From NCBI RefSeq assembly GCF_020497125.1, contig NC_059093.1, positions 23,868,486-23,932,485 of the forward strand: a stretch of DNA of 64,000 nucleotides, in the 5' to 3' direction. Every line of letters starts with the position of its first letter. Positions within the stretch are counted from its first letter, which is position 1. A program made the translations under genes and the position numbers. Positions 43,331 to 53,799 of the stretch are shown piece after piece. The notes under the pieces were generated by a model, which saw nothing but the letters and a program-made list of their open reading frames with translations, did not search any database and was not told the origin of the DNA. The DNA is from Mauremys mutica. Taxonomy: Eukaryota; Chordata; Testudines; Geoemydidae.

Positions 43331-43334
43331 TTAA

Positions 43335-43445
43335 GCTCTGGAATAGGCTCCCAAAGGCGTCTGTGGTGTCTCTGTCCTCAGAGGTTTTTAAGAACAGGTT
43401 GAACAAACCTCTGTCGAGGATACTCTGCATATACTTGTGTTTTTC
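43335..43445 (+). mobile_element. CR1 LINE 3' fragment
   Basis: Words CTGGAATAGGCTCCCAAAG and CAGAGGTTTTTAAGAACAGG are typical of the CR1 3' region. It is short and truncated. Confidence 0.65.
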
Positions 43446-43452
43446 AGATGTG

Positions 43453-43519
43453 AGCCTGACTAGTTGAGTTGGCAGAGCATCAGACTTTTAATCTGAGGGT
43501 TCAAGTCCCTGGTCAGGTT
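43453..43519 (+). pseudogene. tRNA-Lys (TTT) with shortened variable/T region
   Basis: Acceptor GCCTGAC/GTCAGGT, box A TAGTTGAGTTGGCAGAG, and a perfect anticodon stem TCAGA/TCTGA around CTTTTAA (TTT). About six bases are missing between the anticodon stem and the T loop, so the variable loop or T stem cannot both form. The rest is intact. Likely a pseudogene derived from tRNA-Lys(TTT). Confidence 0.7.
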
Positions 43520-43750
43520 AAAAACTTCTCACTGTGATTATAAAAATCTGTCTCTCTGGAGTCTTGTTCAGTGTTACTCTTTCTCTCCAGGATTTTGCCT
43601 TTCCTAAGAAGGGCCTTTCTGTGGGGGGGATTGAAGGAGCAACTCCTTGACATCCCATCTGTCCTTGCAAGCTGGAGGAATAAAGTCCTCTGGGCATATA
43701 GCATGTTCCTCCCCTGCAGACACAAACACACAGAATATTCATAAGGAATT

Positions 43751-44225
43751 AGAATTAGAATCCACCACTTTCCTTGGGAGCTTGTTCCTGTGGTGAATCA
43801 TCCTCGCTGTTGAATATTTGTGCCTTAGCTGTAATATGAATTTGTCTCTTTTCACCTTCCAGCCATTGGGTCTTGTTATGCCTTTCTCTGCTCGATTAAA
43901 GAGCCCCTTCATACCCAATCTTTTCTCTCCATTAAGGCCTTTCAACACTTCAGTGAAATCACCTTTCAATCTTCTTTTGATAAGCTAAACAGGTTGAGCT
44001 CATTCAATAGCAAAGAGCCACCAAATGTTCTGAGGGCTGGAGAAAAATGTCTTCTAGGGAAAGTGGTGGATTCTCCATCTCTTGATATCATTTAATGGAG
44101 ACTAGATGCCTTTCTGGAATGTGTTTGCCCAAAAGTAGCTATTGTGTCATACAGGAGGCCTGTGATATGCAGGGGGTCAGATTAGATGCTCTAATGGTCT
44201 CTTCTGGCCATAAAGTCGACTAATT
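43751..44225. mobile_element. rearranged CR1 LINE 3' copy
   Basis: 43751-44008 matches 59905-60160 in the same (minus CR1) orientation. 44009-44055 and 44056-44225 match the complements of about 60160-60235 and of 55140-55261 plus 59878-59915, so they are in plus orientation. The copy therefore has one block inverted and moved ahead of its normal neighbours. The 3' end reads GGTCTCTTCTGGCCATAAA, a common turtle CR1 ending. Confidence 0.75.
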
Positions 44226-44720
44226 TCTGAAAAACTGAGTGTAGCATTGGGAGCAGCGTCTGATGTTTCCCTGTCTAGCCGGCTTGCTGCCTAGAACGAA
44301 TGCTCCTTGAGTGGGGTGAACCACAGGGAGTAGCTCAAACCTCCGCAGTGCCTGGCCAGGGGCAGGACATTAGCACAGCAAGGGAGGGGTGTGGCAGTGA
44401 CATCACAAAGGCCTTTTGCAGGACCTCAGACTATTGGTCCAAGGTGGTGGGGAGGTGGTGACATCACAGAGAGATGCTGACATCAGGCAGGCAGGGCAGG
44501 GGCGAGGGGCCAGGGAAACCTTAGAGACCCCTGTGGCTTTGCTTCAGCAAGTCTCCTTCTCCAGGTCTCTCTTTGAGGACGGAGAGAGTATTCGGGTTCA
44601 GGCACGTGAGTGCCAGGAGGAACCTCTTTCGAGTTTTCTCCTTCCCTTTTCCTGATTTTACTAGAAAACAGCCGTCCCTGTTTAGAAGGTAAGAGCCTCC
44701 TTGACGGAAGGGGTGTCCTG
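44226..44720 (+). repeat. duplicated block with conserved splice donor (inverted copy at 54650-55135)
   Basis: The block holds two TGACATCA words (44399 and 44459), GCTTCAGCAAGTCTCCTTCTCC and a distal CTGTTTAGAAG-GTAAGAGCC that looks like a first-exon donor. The copy at 54650 is colinear in reverse, with a few percent of changes by eye and the donor conserved. The function is unknown; it may be a promoter and first exon from a multicopy gene family. Confidence 0.7.
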
Positions 44721-45356
44721 GGGGTGTCACAGTTCGGATGCCGGTGCCCCCCCCACAATGTAAGGAAGTTCCCGCCACCCTGCTCTGTGTTCGCAGGGAG
44801 GGAGAGAGCAGCATCCACGGCAGTGATTTGCTCCTGGCTGCCGGAGCAGAGCAGCAGGCTCAGCTGTCAGAACTTCCCAGAGTGATGAAAGGGGAGGGGC
44901 CCATGGCTCTGTAGGAGGAATGCAGGGCAGATGAGTTCACAGCAGGCATTGTGGGATACTGGAGGAGGCCAGTTATGGTGATATAATGAACAGCAGCGTC
45001 TACTCTGTTACTTTAAGTTTGCTGCAAAAAGCTCTAGACCTCTCATCGAAGTCATTTTATTTTGTCAGCAAAACAGGGCACTTTTGTCACCAGACATAGC
45101 ATTGCAGTGTGTACACCAGCCACAAGCTACCGACCGAGAGAGCGTTGTGTGTTTTTCACACACCTGAGCAATATAATTCTGCTGAAACAACTTTGTAGTG
45201 CAGACCTGGCCAAAGATTCACTCACACACAGCTTGCTAGGAAAACCTCACCTGCTCCTCTGCTTTGCAGAATCCAAACACAAGCAAAGCTTGTCAGGCCC
45301 TGGTGGCGATGGCAAGGAGTCAGGTGTGGGCAGACAGTCTGTTATAGCTACCCCCA
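44721..45356. other. no gene recognised
   Basis: Mixed unique-looking sequence without a coherent frame. Confidence 0.4.
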
Positions 45357-45430
45357 GGCACCATGGCTTAGCTGGCTAAAACTTCTGTTTCATAAAAAGA
45401 AGAGCCTAGGTTCAACTCCCAGTACTGCCT
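45357..45430 (+). pseudogene. Thr-body tRNA pseudogene with CAT at the anticodon position
   Basis: GGCACCATGGCTTAGCTGG and CCTAGGTTCAACTCCCAG match the Thr(AGT) family. The anticodon stem TCTGT/AAAGA has one mismatch and the loop TTCATAA shows CAT (Met). The acceptor GGCACCA/TACTGCC has two mismatches. Probably inactive. Confidence 0.6.
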
Positions 45431-46930
45431 TGTTGACTGGCTGTTGGGGCACCTGTTATTGTCTACTGTCAGTTTCAGAGGTAGATGGGCCTTTGGTCTG
45501 GCCCAGTGTGGTTTTTCTTATGGTTTAAATAACACTCACTGGCACTGATAATAGAGTTACTGAACGTTTGGGAGTTAGGAGCGGGTAGGTCAGTGGTCCA
45601 GTCCCCACACAGATGACCCCTGTCTGGGACAGGGGCAGGTCTGAGCTCTCACCCAAATGCTCATTGTGGCTGCCAGAATCTGTGAGCAGCTTGTTTAGTT
45701 TACGCCAAAGGTTGAGTCCTGCTTTGTGCACCGTGTGTGAGAATGAAAATCCTAAACCACCCTTTGAAATAACGAAAGCAGCAGGACATGTTATTGTCCC
45801 TGCCCCAAAGCAGACAGACCAATGGAGAAATGCTGTTGAGTCCAGGCTAATACTCCACTGCCATTTTACCTTTTTTGCTGGCTAAACTCCTACTTATCTG
45901 CCCGGCCCAGGCTGTCCTCTGCCTCAGCTGCTGCTCCCGGCCTCCTCTAGAGTCAAACACGCAGGACTCCCAGAGGAACAGAGGCTGGGACAGGGCAGCA
46001 GCCTGGGCTGGGCTGGGAAGATGCTGGGAGTTCTCGTTCCCTGAGAACTGGCCCGGCTCCCTTCTCAACAGCGAACAAATCAATTCCATGCCCCCTCACC
46101 AGAAAAACCAGCCTGGAGCCAAGGGCAGCAGGGGACGATTCCCTCCAGTTCCCACCGAGGCAGGAGAGAACCCAGGGTGTTTCTAGCAGAGCTTATGGAA
46201 CTGACGTGGGGAAACCAGCCTTTAATAACAGGCAGTTCCAGTTTAAGCTAAGTGTTTTTAACAATTTCTACAACATTAAATAACCCTTCAATCGTAGTGT
46301 GACCATCCATAACATTGCTTCAGCCTTATAGGTTCCTAAGTGTACAACTAAACATCTCTTCAAACACAAGGGAGTGGAGATCAGTCAGTGTTCAGAGTCA
46401 TCCCATATAAAAGAACCATGTTGTCGTACATACTGGCCCCATCATGTGGCCATCGCCTTTCCCTCTTCTCTGTTAAAAGTTTTAGTATTTTGCACAGAAA
46501 CTTTCTTCCCTCAGGAGGGTCCTGGGAACCAGGGCTGCCAGCCAGACAAACACCTTTAAGAGGCAGCGTAATCTGTCAAAAAATGATCTCCCTCCTTCAG
46601 TTCAGTGACACCCTGAAATGTTACTTATCAGGGCAGAGCCAGAGGATTGAAAGCAGCTACATCAAGCCCCTGTGTAGCTCACAGGAATGAACGCAAACAC
46701 TCCCTCGTATCTGAAGAGATGTTTAGTTTTACCCTTGGTAAACTACAAGACTAAAGGGCAAGGCAGTGGTGCCAGATATGAAGAGTGAAACACGAGACAA
46801 TCATCATAGTTATGCCCATAGTGACTGCAAATTATTTCTAAATTCTTCTTATTATCATCAGTGTATTATTTTCTCTGGAGTCTAGACATTGACTATATCT
46901 TGACCAAGAAATTTAGATCTTGATAAAATA
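45431..46930. other. no gene recognised; 46380-46560 resembles later tRNA-flanking blocks
   Basis: Words such as CTGGCCCCATCATGTGGCC and TTTCTTCCCTCAGGAGGG near 46430-46520 are distantly similar to the blocks at 47090 and 49500. Otherwise no feature was recognised. Confidence 0.4.
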
Positions 46931-47002
46931 ATCAATTATCCCTGGTTAAGGCAATGGACTTGATACCCACTGGGGTGTCCCTACACAGGTTCAAGTACTA
47001 AC
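46931..47002 (+). pseudogene. tRNA-Ser (TGA) pseudogene
   Basis: GGTTAAGGCAATGGACTTGA, a GGGGTGTCCCTACACAGG variable arm and GGTTCAAGTACT are Ser-type. The 5' acceptor region (ATAATCAATTATCCC) is lost and the anticodon stem ATGGA/CCCAC is broken. Inactive relic. Confidence 0.6.
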
Positions 47003-47089
47003 AACAGTGGCTGCCTTTTAGCCATGGATTTTAATCAGGGCAATAAATTGATACGAACTCCTGTAAAATCATTTTCCAGCCCGACTCCT

Positions 47090-47660
47090 TCACCCACATT
47101 TGTTAGGTCATTGGGTCACCATGTGAACATTTCATTTCCCTCCTCAATTTCACACAGAGACACAATTTCCTTTGCACAGATCCATGAACAGCAAAACCTC
47201 CCTGTGTCTCTTGTCTGAGCCAGGGCATTCGATTCCATTGAAACCTTCTCTCCTGCAATGGCGATGGTCAGACAGAGGGGACGTGGCCACCTTCACCTCT
47301 GACAGTGAGATATTGGCTCAGCTCTTTCTTTATGCTGCCGCTGTTAGTCCATGAAACATCAGGGATGGAATGCAAGGCTGAGTTCAACCCCCTGAAACAT
47401 TTCAGTGCCCAGAGAAATCCTGACCCCGGCTGTTGGAATGATATGGTGGAGATTCGAATAGGAAAGGAACTGTCTGAATTGTCAGTGTGGGGAATGAACA
47501 ACAATCTATAGCAATGTCATTAACCACAAACACACTCTCATCATGCTCCAGCTGGAAGGGAAATGGGCAGGAATTCTCGCTGTTCAGCCATGGACACACT
47601 TACACTAATGCACAGCCAGGAGTGTGCTGGGGGAGCTGGTCTGAGCAATTTGAAGTGACA
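47090..47660 (+). repeat. tRNA-downstream block, copy A
   Basis: Shared landmarks with copy B (49500-50060): CACAATTTCCTTTGCA, AACAGCAA, TTTCTTTATGC, GTTGTTAG/ATTTCATG, GGGGAATGAA(C/T)AACAATCTA, CATTAACCAC and GCTGTTCAGCC. Each block follows a tRNA. The two are strongly diverged and carry no conserved frame. Confidence 0.7.
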
Positions 47661-47707
47661 ATTCTGTGAGAACAGAATCATGGTGTAGTGAAGTAACTGT
47701 ACATTAA

Positions 47708-47789
47708 GTACTTGTGGCTGTGTGGTTAAGGCGATAGACTAAAAATCCATTGGGGTCTCCCCCCACAGGTTTGAATCCTGCCAACTATG
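47708..47789 (+). tRNA. Ser-body tRNA with AAA (Phe) anticodon
   Basis: Class II Ser body: GTACTTG acceptor with CAACTAT (one C-C mismatch, one G-T), GGTTAAGGCGA box A region, a long variable arm (TGGGGTCTCCCCCCACA) and T arm CAGG-TTTGAAT-CCTG. The anticodon stem ATAGA/TCCAT encloses CTAAAAA, so the anticodon is AAA where the Ser family would have AGA. The A box reads TGGCTGTGTGG instead of TGGCCGAGTGG, and no T-run follows. It could charge with Ser and read Phe UUU codons if expressed; a pseudogene is more likely. Confidence 0.6.
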
Positions 47790-47849
47790 GAGGCATTAGC
47801 ATGTTGTTAGTACCTGAGTGTCCACAGAGTCAAATTGGAGCCAGATCTG

Positions 47850-48055
47850 GTCTCACTGTAAGGCTGGCTCTACTTAAAATGCTGCTGTGACACTGCTCTA
47901 GCACTGTGGAGTAGACACCTGCTACAGTGACTGGAGGGGTTTTCCATCCCTGTAATAGCTACATTGACAGAACAGTCTTTCCTTTCATTTAGCACTATCT
48001 AACCATGGCTTAGGTCAGCTTAATTATAGTGGTTTTGGGGTTTTTCACACCCTGA
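47850..48055. repeat. SINE-like interspersed repeat fragment
   Basis: Words CTGTAATAGCTACATTGACAG and TTTTTCACACCCTGA resemble a turtle short interspersed repeat that I recall but cannot name. No boundaries found. Confidence 0.35.
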
Positions 48056-48059
48056 AAGA

Positions 48060-48092
48060 CCATCATGCTCTACCAACTGAGCTAGCTAGATT
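48060..48092 (-). pseudogene. tRNA 5'-half relic
   Basis: The minus strand reads TAGCTAGCTCAGTTGGTAGA followed by GCATGATG, a perfect A box and D arm. No anticodon or T arm follows. A truncated tRNA or tRNA-derived SINE head. Confidence 0.5.
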
Positions 48093-49051
48093 TAAAGTCA
48101 GTCAACTGCCCAGTCGCAGTGTAGAAGGAGCCTGAGTGTGTTTATTTGTGAGCTGAGGTTCCCTGTCTGACATCTGCCATCTTTCCTGGTCCGTTATGTC
48201 TCCAGCGAGCAAACCGGAGCTGTCACAAGGCTGGTTAGATGCTGCGTTCTAGCCCAGAGAGCTGGGGTTGATTTAGCATGCTGTCGCCATCAGCTGGTCA
48301 GAGTAACCAGGGTGGGAGGGTGGAATTTAGGATTCTCCCACCAAGGGGAGGTGCTGTTGGACTCATCTAGTGGGGGAGAGTCTGAGTCTGAGTTCCCCAC
48401 ATGCCACACACACATTTTCACAGGGAATCAGGTCCCCTGGGAAAAAACTCAAAAGAAGCCCAGGCCCAGGAGTGTCAGAGAAAGGAATCACTGTTTGCCT
48501 TAAGAGGTGGGTGAGGGAAACCTGCAGGTCCCCATTTGTGGGGAAGCAGAGGAGGACAAGGAGACGGGAAAAGGGCTTGCAGCTGTTGTGCAATCCCCAT
48601 GATCCCAGCAGAAGGGTCCGGGGGGCTCAGCACTCAGAACTCACAAGATGGCAAAGCTCAGAGCCCCGTTACACAGAGTCAGACTGTGATCAGCTCACAC
48701 CCAGGGGGAACAACACCCCTCCCTTGATCTCTATGCCAGAGCTCCTATCAGCTCAGTCCTTCCCGCAAGAGCGGGCTGCTGAGAGGGTTGCAATGGGGTA
48801 AATGAAGGCAGAGGAGGATTGTTCCTCATGGGTTTTTTTTTGTGTGTCTCTGTGATCCTGCAGGAGGAAGCATGATTTGAGTTTGTTTTAGTGACTTGGG
48901 TTGGGCTGAGGTTGTGACCCTGAGCACAGGGGTTCCTGCACTCTCTGCTCTTAGCCCCTCAGGGAGTGGACAATGGAGTGGTTTCAGAAAGTGGATAGAA
49001 AGTAGCCTAAGAAAGTGTAGCATATGTGAGAAGAACAGCACCATCATCACC
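48093..49051. other. no gene recognised
   Basis: Mixed sequence with short open frames that have no domain content. Confidence 0.4.
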
Positions 49052-49123
49052 TCCCTGGTGGTCTAGTGGTTAGGATTTGGCACTTTCACTGCTAAAGCAG
49101 GGGTTCAATTCCCAGTCAGGGAA
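49052..49123 (+). tRNA. tRNA-Glu (anticodon TTC)
   Basis: It decodes GAA. Acceptor TCCCTGG/TCAGGGA (one G-T), box A TGGTCTAGTGGTTAGG, anticodon stem TGGCA/TGCTA (one G-T) with loop CTTTCAC (TTC), and T arm CAGGGG-TTCAATT-CCCAG. It closely follows the vertebrate Glu consensus. Only TTT lies 12 bases downstream. Confidence 0.92.
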
Positions 49124-49218
49124 AAGTGACTTTGAACCAAAATAACCTTTAGTTATTCTTCACTTGTAATGTAAAGAAATCCATTGTTGTTTCCTGCATC
49201 TTCCCAGTGTCTCCATGG

Positions 49219-49419
49219 CAGGGCTGGCTCCAGACACCAGCACAGCAAGCAGGTGCCTGAGGTGGCCAATGGAAAGAGGAGGCTTCAGGGGCAATTTGGC
49301 CCTCTCAGAGGGAAGGAACTTGCCACCAAAAGCAGCAGAGGTAGAGCTGCCATTGATTGCAGCTTTTTTATTTATTTATTTTTCCGCTTGGGGTGGCAAA
49401 AACGCTGGAACTGGCCCTG
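49219..49419. mobile_element. nonautonomous TIR element (GC-rich family)
   Basis: Starts CAGGGCTGGCTCCAG and ends CTGGAACTGGCCCTG, inverted complements with two differences. It has an A/T-rich interior stretch (TTTATTTATTTATTTTTCC). It sits between tRNA-Glu and copy B of the tRNA-downstream block. Confidence 0.75.
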
Positions 49420-49499
49420 CTCCAGGGAAGACAATTTGTTAAATCCCAGATGAGTGCAGTTCTATCAGTTCTCAGCCTGAGCCCTTAGGTCTTAATCCT

Positions 49500-50060
49500 G
49501 AGGATATTGTCCCACCATGGGGCCATTTCCCGCCTCTCTTTCCTAGGGAAGCACAATTTTCCTTGCAGAGACACAGGAACAGCAAGATCCTTCTCTGTCC
49601 CTTGTGCAAAGCAGGGGGCCAAATTCCATGGAAACAATGGACAAGCAGGGGGCCCTGGGCACATCCAGCCCTGGCCATGAGATGTTCCCTCCCCTCTTTC
49701 TTTATGCCCCTGTTGTTATTTCATGGATTGTCTGGGATGGGGGAAAAGCTGAGTTCACTCCAGGTGGAGGGGAAAAAGGACCCTGAAAATCTCAGGACCC
49801 AACCCCTGCTACCAGGATCACTGAGGTGCTGGGGATTAGAGTAGGAAAGGGACTGTGTGTATTGTCAAGGTGGGGAATGAATAACAATCTACCACAAGAT
49901 CCACCTCATTAACCACCGACACAGGCTAATCCTGCTGCAGATAGAAGGGAAACTGGGAGTGATTCTTTGCTGTTCAGCCTTGGAAACAGTGACCCAATTG
50001 CACCGCAGTGAATGTGCTGGGGAAAGCTGGACTTCACAGGCAGGTGGAAAGAGCAGATCC
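49500..50060 (+). repeat. tRNA-downstream block, copy B
   Basis: Diverged colinear match to 47090-47660. It follows tRNA-Glu as copy A follows a Ser-type relic, which suggests duplication of a tRNA-plus-flank unit, with tRNA identity differing between units. Confidence 0.7.
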
Positions 50061-50404
50061 TAGAAACACCTGGAGCTTCCCACAGCACTGCTGCCACCAG
50101 GGTCAGGTGTTGAGCGACTCACAGCGCCCCTCCCCTCCCATTACCTTCCAGCAGGAGGTGGCAGCACCCCCCACCCAATGCAGGGGAGAGGGCTGAGTGC
50201 ATCTCTGCACCCTGAGTCCAGGGCACCCACTCTCTCTAATCCACACATCGAATCTGGCCCTGCTGCAAAGTGCCCCCTAAGAACCAGCAGCCTCAAGGAC
50301 AGCAGGTTTGGCCCTCAGAGCAGGGAATGTGTCCCCCATGCTGCTGTTAGGCCACTGGATGCTCTGGGAATAGGACAGCTCTGAGTGTAACCTGCAACCC
50401 AGCT

Positions 50405-50476
50405 GGGGATGTAGCTCAGTGGTAGAGCACATGCTTTGCATGTGTGAGGCCCTGGCTTCAATCCCCAGCATCTCCA
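50405..50476 (+). tRNA. tRNA-Ala (anticodon TGC)
   Basis: It decodes GCA. Acceptor GGGGATG/CATCTCC (one G-T), box A TAGCTCAGTGGTAGAGC, anticodon stem CATGC/GTGTG with loop TTTGCAT (TGC), and T arm with CTTCAATC in place of the usual GTTCGATC. A nine-T run follows four bases after the gene. Confidence 0.92.
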
Positions 50477-50479
50477 AGC

Positions 50480-50488
50480 TTTTTTTTT
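50480..50488 (+). terminator. polymerase III T-run terminator of tRNA-Ala
   Basis: Nine consecutive T residues start four bases after the tRNA-Ala 3' end; the strongest polymerase III terminator in the window. Confidence 0.85.
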
Positions 50489-51250
50489 CTCACCCTGCTG
50501 CTTTGCTCATGCCCAGCTGGGATGTGGCCCATCAGTCTCCCTGCAGGAGTTTTAATCCTGCGGAGTGAGCGGCAAGTGCCAATTGCATGGAAGGTCTGGG
50601 GGCGGTTTCTGCTCCTAAGTCACCTCAGTACATGTAAGATTCCCACCCGCTGTGCTGCTTGGGACAAGGGTAGATGAGAAGGGCGAATCCTCCAGCACTG
50701 GAGGGAAAGCTCCCATCTGCACAGACTGAGAGGCAAAGAAACAGAGGGGCAGTCAGTGCTCAGAGAGGAGAGAGGTCAGTGATTCACACCCACCAGGGGA
50801 CACTGTCTTTCTGAGGCGAGTGCAGCTGGCTTGGGATGGTGCTGACGATGGATAGAAAAAAGGCTGGAGTCAATGACAGACGAGACCACAGCAGGGGAAG
50901 GGGAATGGCAGCCCCACAGAAGGTCCTGGGTGCTCAGATGCCCCAGTTATTGCACCCTGGCCTGTCACAGAGAGAGAAAAGACCCAGCGGGACCCAGCCC
51001 CCTACAGTGATCCCATGGACAAGAACCTGGCTGGGAGTGGGGTGAAGGTTCCCTCTGGGCAAAGGGGAGCTGAAATCCCTCAGTGTCCTGGAATTTAAGC
51101 AATGGAAGCTTCAAACCCTGCAGGGGTGTGGGCTGAGGTGCATCAGCAGAAGGTTGGGCTGGACAGGGGGCGGCAGGTTTGGATAATTTTTGGTGGTGCC
51201 CAGAATGGGACCAAGTCCTGCCCCACCCCACCCCACCCCACCCTCACACA
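50489..51250. other. no gene recognised
   Basis: Unique-looking sequence ending in a CCCCA repeat (51223-51242). No coherent frame. Confidence 0.4.
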
Positions 51251-51254
51251 GGAC

Positions 51255-51640
51255 CAGCTTTAGTCCGATTCTCCTGATTCCCCTGAATCGGGCCCCACCC
51301 CTAAGAGGGCCCCGTGCCCAAGCCCTGGTACTGCGTACTGGCAAGAGCTGGTGCGCTGTACCAGGGTGGCCCGGCTTCCCCAGGGGGCAATTTAAAGGGC
51401 CTGGGGCTCCCAGCAGGGGCTGGGATAGGGCTGGGGTAGGGCTGCAGGGCGCTATTTAAAAAGTCCAGGGTTCCCATTGCTTCTACCGCCCCGGCCCTTT
51501 AAATAGCCCCCAGAGCCCCGCTGCTTCCCCAGGGCTCCCTCAGCTATTTACAGGGCCGGGGCAGTGGAAGCAGGGGAGCCCCAGGCCATTTAAATAGCCC
51601 CCAAGCCCCGGGCTGCTGCTGCTACCCCGGTGCTGAGGGA
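51255..51640. repeat. GC-rich repeat with inverted internal words
   Basis: Words GGCAATTTAAAGGGCC, GGCCCTTTAAATAGCC and GGCCATTTAAATAGCC alternate in both orientations, giving a foldback structure. It recalls a turtle interspersed repeat but no family was assigned. Confidence 0.55.
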
Positions 51641-51679
51641 GGGAGGAGGGGGCACTTACCGTACAGGGTGGGCTGTACC

Positions 51680-52670
51680 CTCTGTACCTGCACCCCCTGC
51701 CTGCAGCCAGCCCCTGCCTCCAGCCAGCCCCACACCCGCTGCCTGCAGCCAGCCCATCTCCAGCCAGCCCCACACCTCCTGCCCTGCCTGCAGCCAGCCC
51801 ATCTCCAGCCAGCCCTGCACCCCCTGCCCTGCCTGCAGCCAGCCCATCTCCAGCCAGCCCTGCATCTCCTGCTCGCAGCCAGTCCCTGCTGCACCCCCTG
51901 CCTTGCCTCCAGCCTCTCACCCCCTGCCCTGCCTGCACCAGCCCCTGCCTGCAGCCAGCCCCACACCCCCTGCCTGCAGCCAGCCCATCTCCAGCCAGCC
52001 CTGCACCCTCTGCCCTGCCTCCAGCCCCTCACCTCCTGCCCTGCCTGCACCAGCCCCTGCCCACAGCCAGCCCCACACCTCCTGCCCACAGCCAGCCTGT
52101 CTCCAGCCAGCCCTGCACCCCGTGCCCTGCCCGCAGCCAGCCCTGCACCTCCTGCTCACAGCCAGCCCCTGCTGCACACTCTGCCTGCACCAGCCCTGCA
52201 CCCCCTGCAGCCAGCCCTGAACCCCGTGCCCTGTCTCCAGCCAACCCCTGTCGTACCCCGTGCGGCTCTGCCTGAAGCCAGCCAGCTCCCCACACACCCC
52301 CTGCCCGCACCAGCCCTACACCACCGGCCCCGCACCTCCTGCCCTGTCTCCAGCCAACCCCTGCTGCACCCCCCTGCCTGAAGCCAGCCAGTCCCGCACT
52401 CCTGTCTCCAGCCCTGACAATCCCTGCCGCATGCCCCTGCGGCCCTGCCTGAAGCCAGCCAGCCCCACACACCCCTGCCTGCACCAGCCCTACACCACCG
52501 GCCCTGCACCTCCTGCCCTGTCTCCAGCCAACCCCTGCTGCACCCCCCTGCCTGAAGCCAGCCAGTCCTGCACACCCCATCTCCAGCCAGCCCTACACCC
52601 CTTGCCCTGCCTGCAGCCAGACCCTACTTCCAGTCAGCCCCTGCCCTGCCTCCAGCCAGCCCCATGTCCA
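51680..52670. repeat. long GC-rich minisatellite
   Basis: About 1 kb of CCTGCCTGCAGCCAGCCC and CATCTCCAGCCAGCCCTGCA words repeat at roughly 50-60 bp. Frames on both strands stay open because of the composition, giving false Cys/Pro/Ser-rich or Trp/Gly-rich proteins. From 52260 the unit shifts to a GCCTGAAGCCAGCCAG variant. Confidence 0.93.
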
Positions 52671-52764
52671 CTGGTGCCCTGCAGTTCCCAGGGCAGTAAC
52701 CCTGCACACCTGCTTCAATGAGGGGGGCAGGGAGCAGCTGGAACCCACACATGTGCACACTGTA

Positions 52765-52883
52765 GGGTGACCAGACAGCAAGTGTGAAAAATCAGGATGG
52801 GGGTGGGGGTTATTAGGATCCTATATAAGAAAAAGTCCCAAAAATTGGGACTGTTCCTATAAAATCAGGACATCTGGTCACCC
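52765..52883. mobile_element. complete GGGTGACCAGA-type TIR element with TA duplication
   Basis: Starts GGGTGACCAGACAGC and ends GACATCTGGTCACCC, flanked by TA at 52763-52764 and 52884-52885. About 119 bp, opposite orientation to 26721. The TA target site suggests mobilisation by a Tc1/mariner-like transposase (inference). Confidence 0.9.
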
Positions 52884-52974
52884 TAGCACACCCCCAGGGA
52901 GTGGCAGGGACCCACACATGTAAAACGGAATTCGTTTCTAGTTCAGGCCCATCTTTTTAAAAAAGAACTTTAGG

Positions 52975-53108
52975 TAGGGTTAACATACACCCGTATTTTC
53001 CTGGACATGTCAGGCTTTTTGGTTCTTAAATCACTGTCTGGGAGGAACTTTTAAAGTTTAAAAATTTAAAAATTACTCCTGGGAAAATATGGACGCATGG
53101 TAACGCTA
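52975..53108. mobile_element. short TIR element (GTTAACATACAC type)
   Basis: TAGGGTTAACATACACCCG and its imperfect complement ending GACGCATGGTAACGCTA bound a 134-bp segment containing GTATTTTCC/GGAAAATAT. Noncoding. Confidence 0.78.
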
Positions 53109-53254
53109 TTGGTACAAAAAATACATACTGTGGCACATCCCTTAAATCAGAACTTTTTATAGGGAACCGGTTCCTAAGGAATGAAAGTCTTTTTTATATA
53201 TACATATATATACACATTTTTAGTTATCCCTGCCGGGGCCCGGCTGAAAATGAC

Positions 53255-53420
53255 TGCCCAGAGTTCGAGAACTGTCCCTGTTCTCATTGGACAGATGGGG
53301 AGAAGCCTGAAGTACAGAGAAGGGAAGTGACCTACCCAAGGGCCTACACAGCAAGCTGGTGGCAGAGCCAGAAAGAGAAGCCAACAGTCCTGACTCCTGT
53401 TCTAATGGACAAAAAACCCA
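53255..53420 (+). mobile_element. MIR-like SINE fragment
   Basis: GACAGATGGGGAGAAGCCTG, GTGACCTACCCAAGGGCC and GGTGGCAGAGCCAGAA follow the MIR core and tail order. Confidence 0.6.
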
Positions 53421-53799
53421 GAGAAAGGGATAGAGCCCAGGAATCGAGATGGTGGGGAAATTTCATTGAAACCATTTCTGTCAGAAAATCCCCTTCAGAC
53501 TAAGGCAGTTTGTTTCTCGAAATCAAAACAAGTGAGATGAAAGTTCTTTGCAAAAAGATTTTGTTGCAAAACAAAAGCATCTCCTGTTTGTCACAGTGTG
53601 TTAAATTGTCTCATCGCACACAAAGAGGAGACACTTAGATCTCAAACATTAGATAAGATGCTTCAGTCTGAGCTAAGTAATTGCTGCTCTTAACAATTTC
53701 AAAATAAAAAAATACAAATCAAATAGACTATTTCAGCTATTCTATTATGTCATAATCTGCTCTGAGTAAATGTGATAGGACACCGCATATTATGCACTA

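Noticed and set aside
51630..52721. Long open frames on both strands (Cys/Pro/Ser-rich on plus, Trp/Gly-rich on minus)
   Set aside because: They coincide with a 50-60 bp minisatellite whose unit keeps several frames open; no start context, splice signals or domains.
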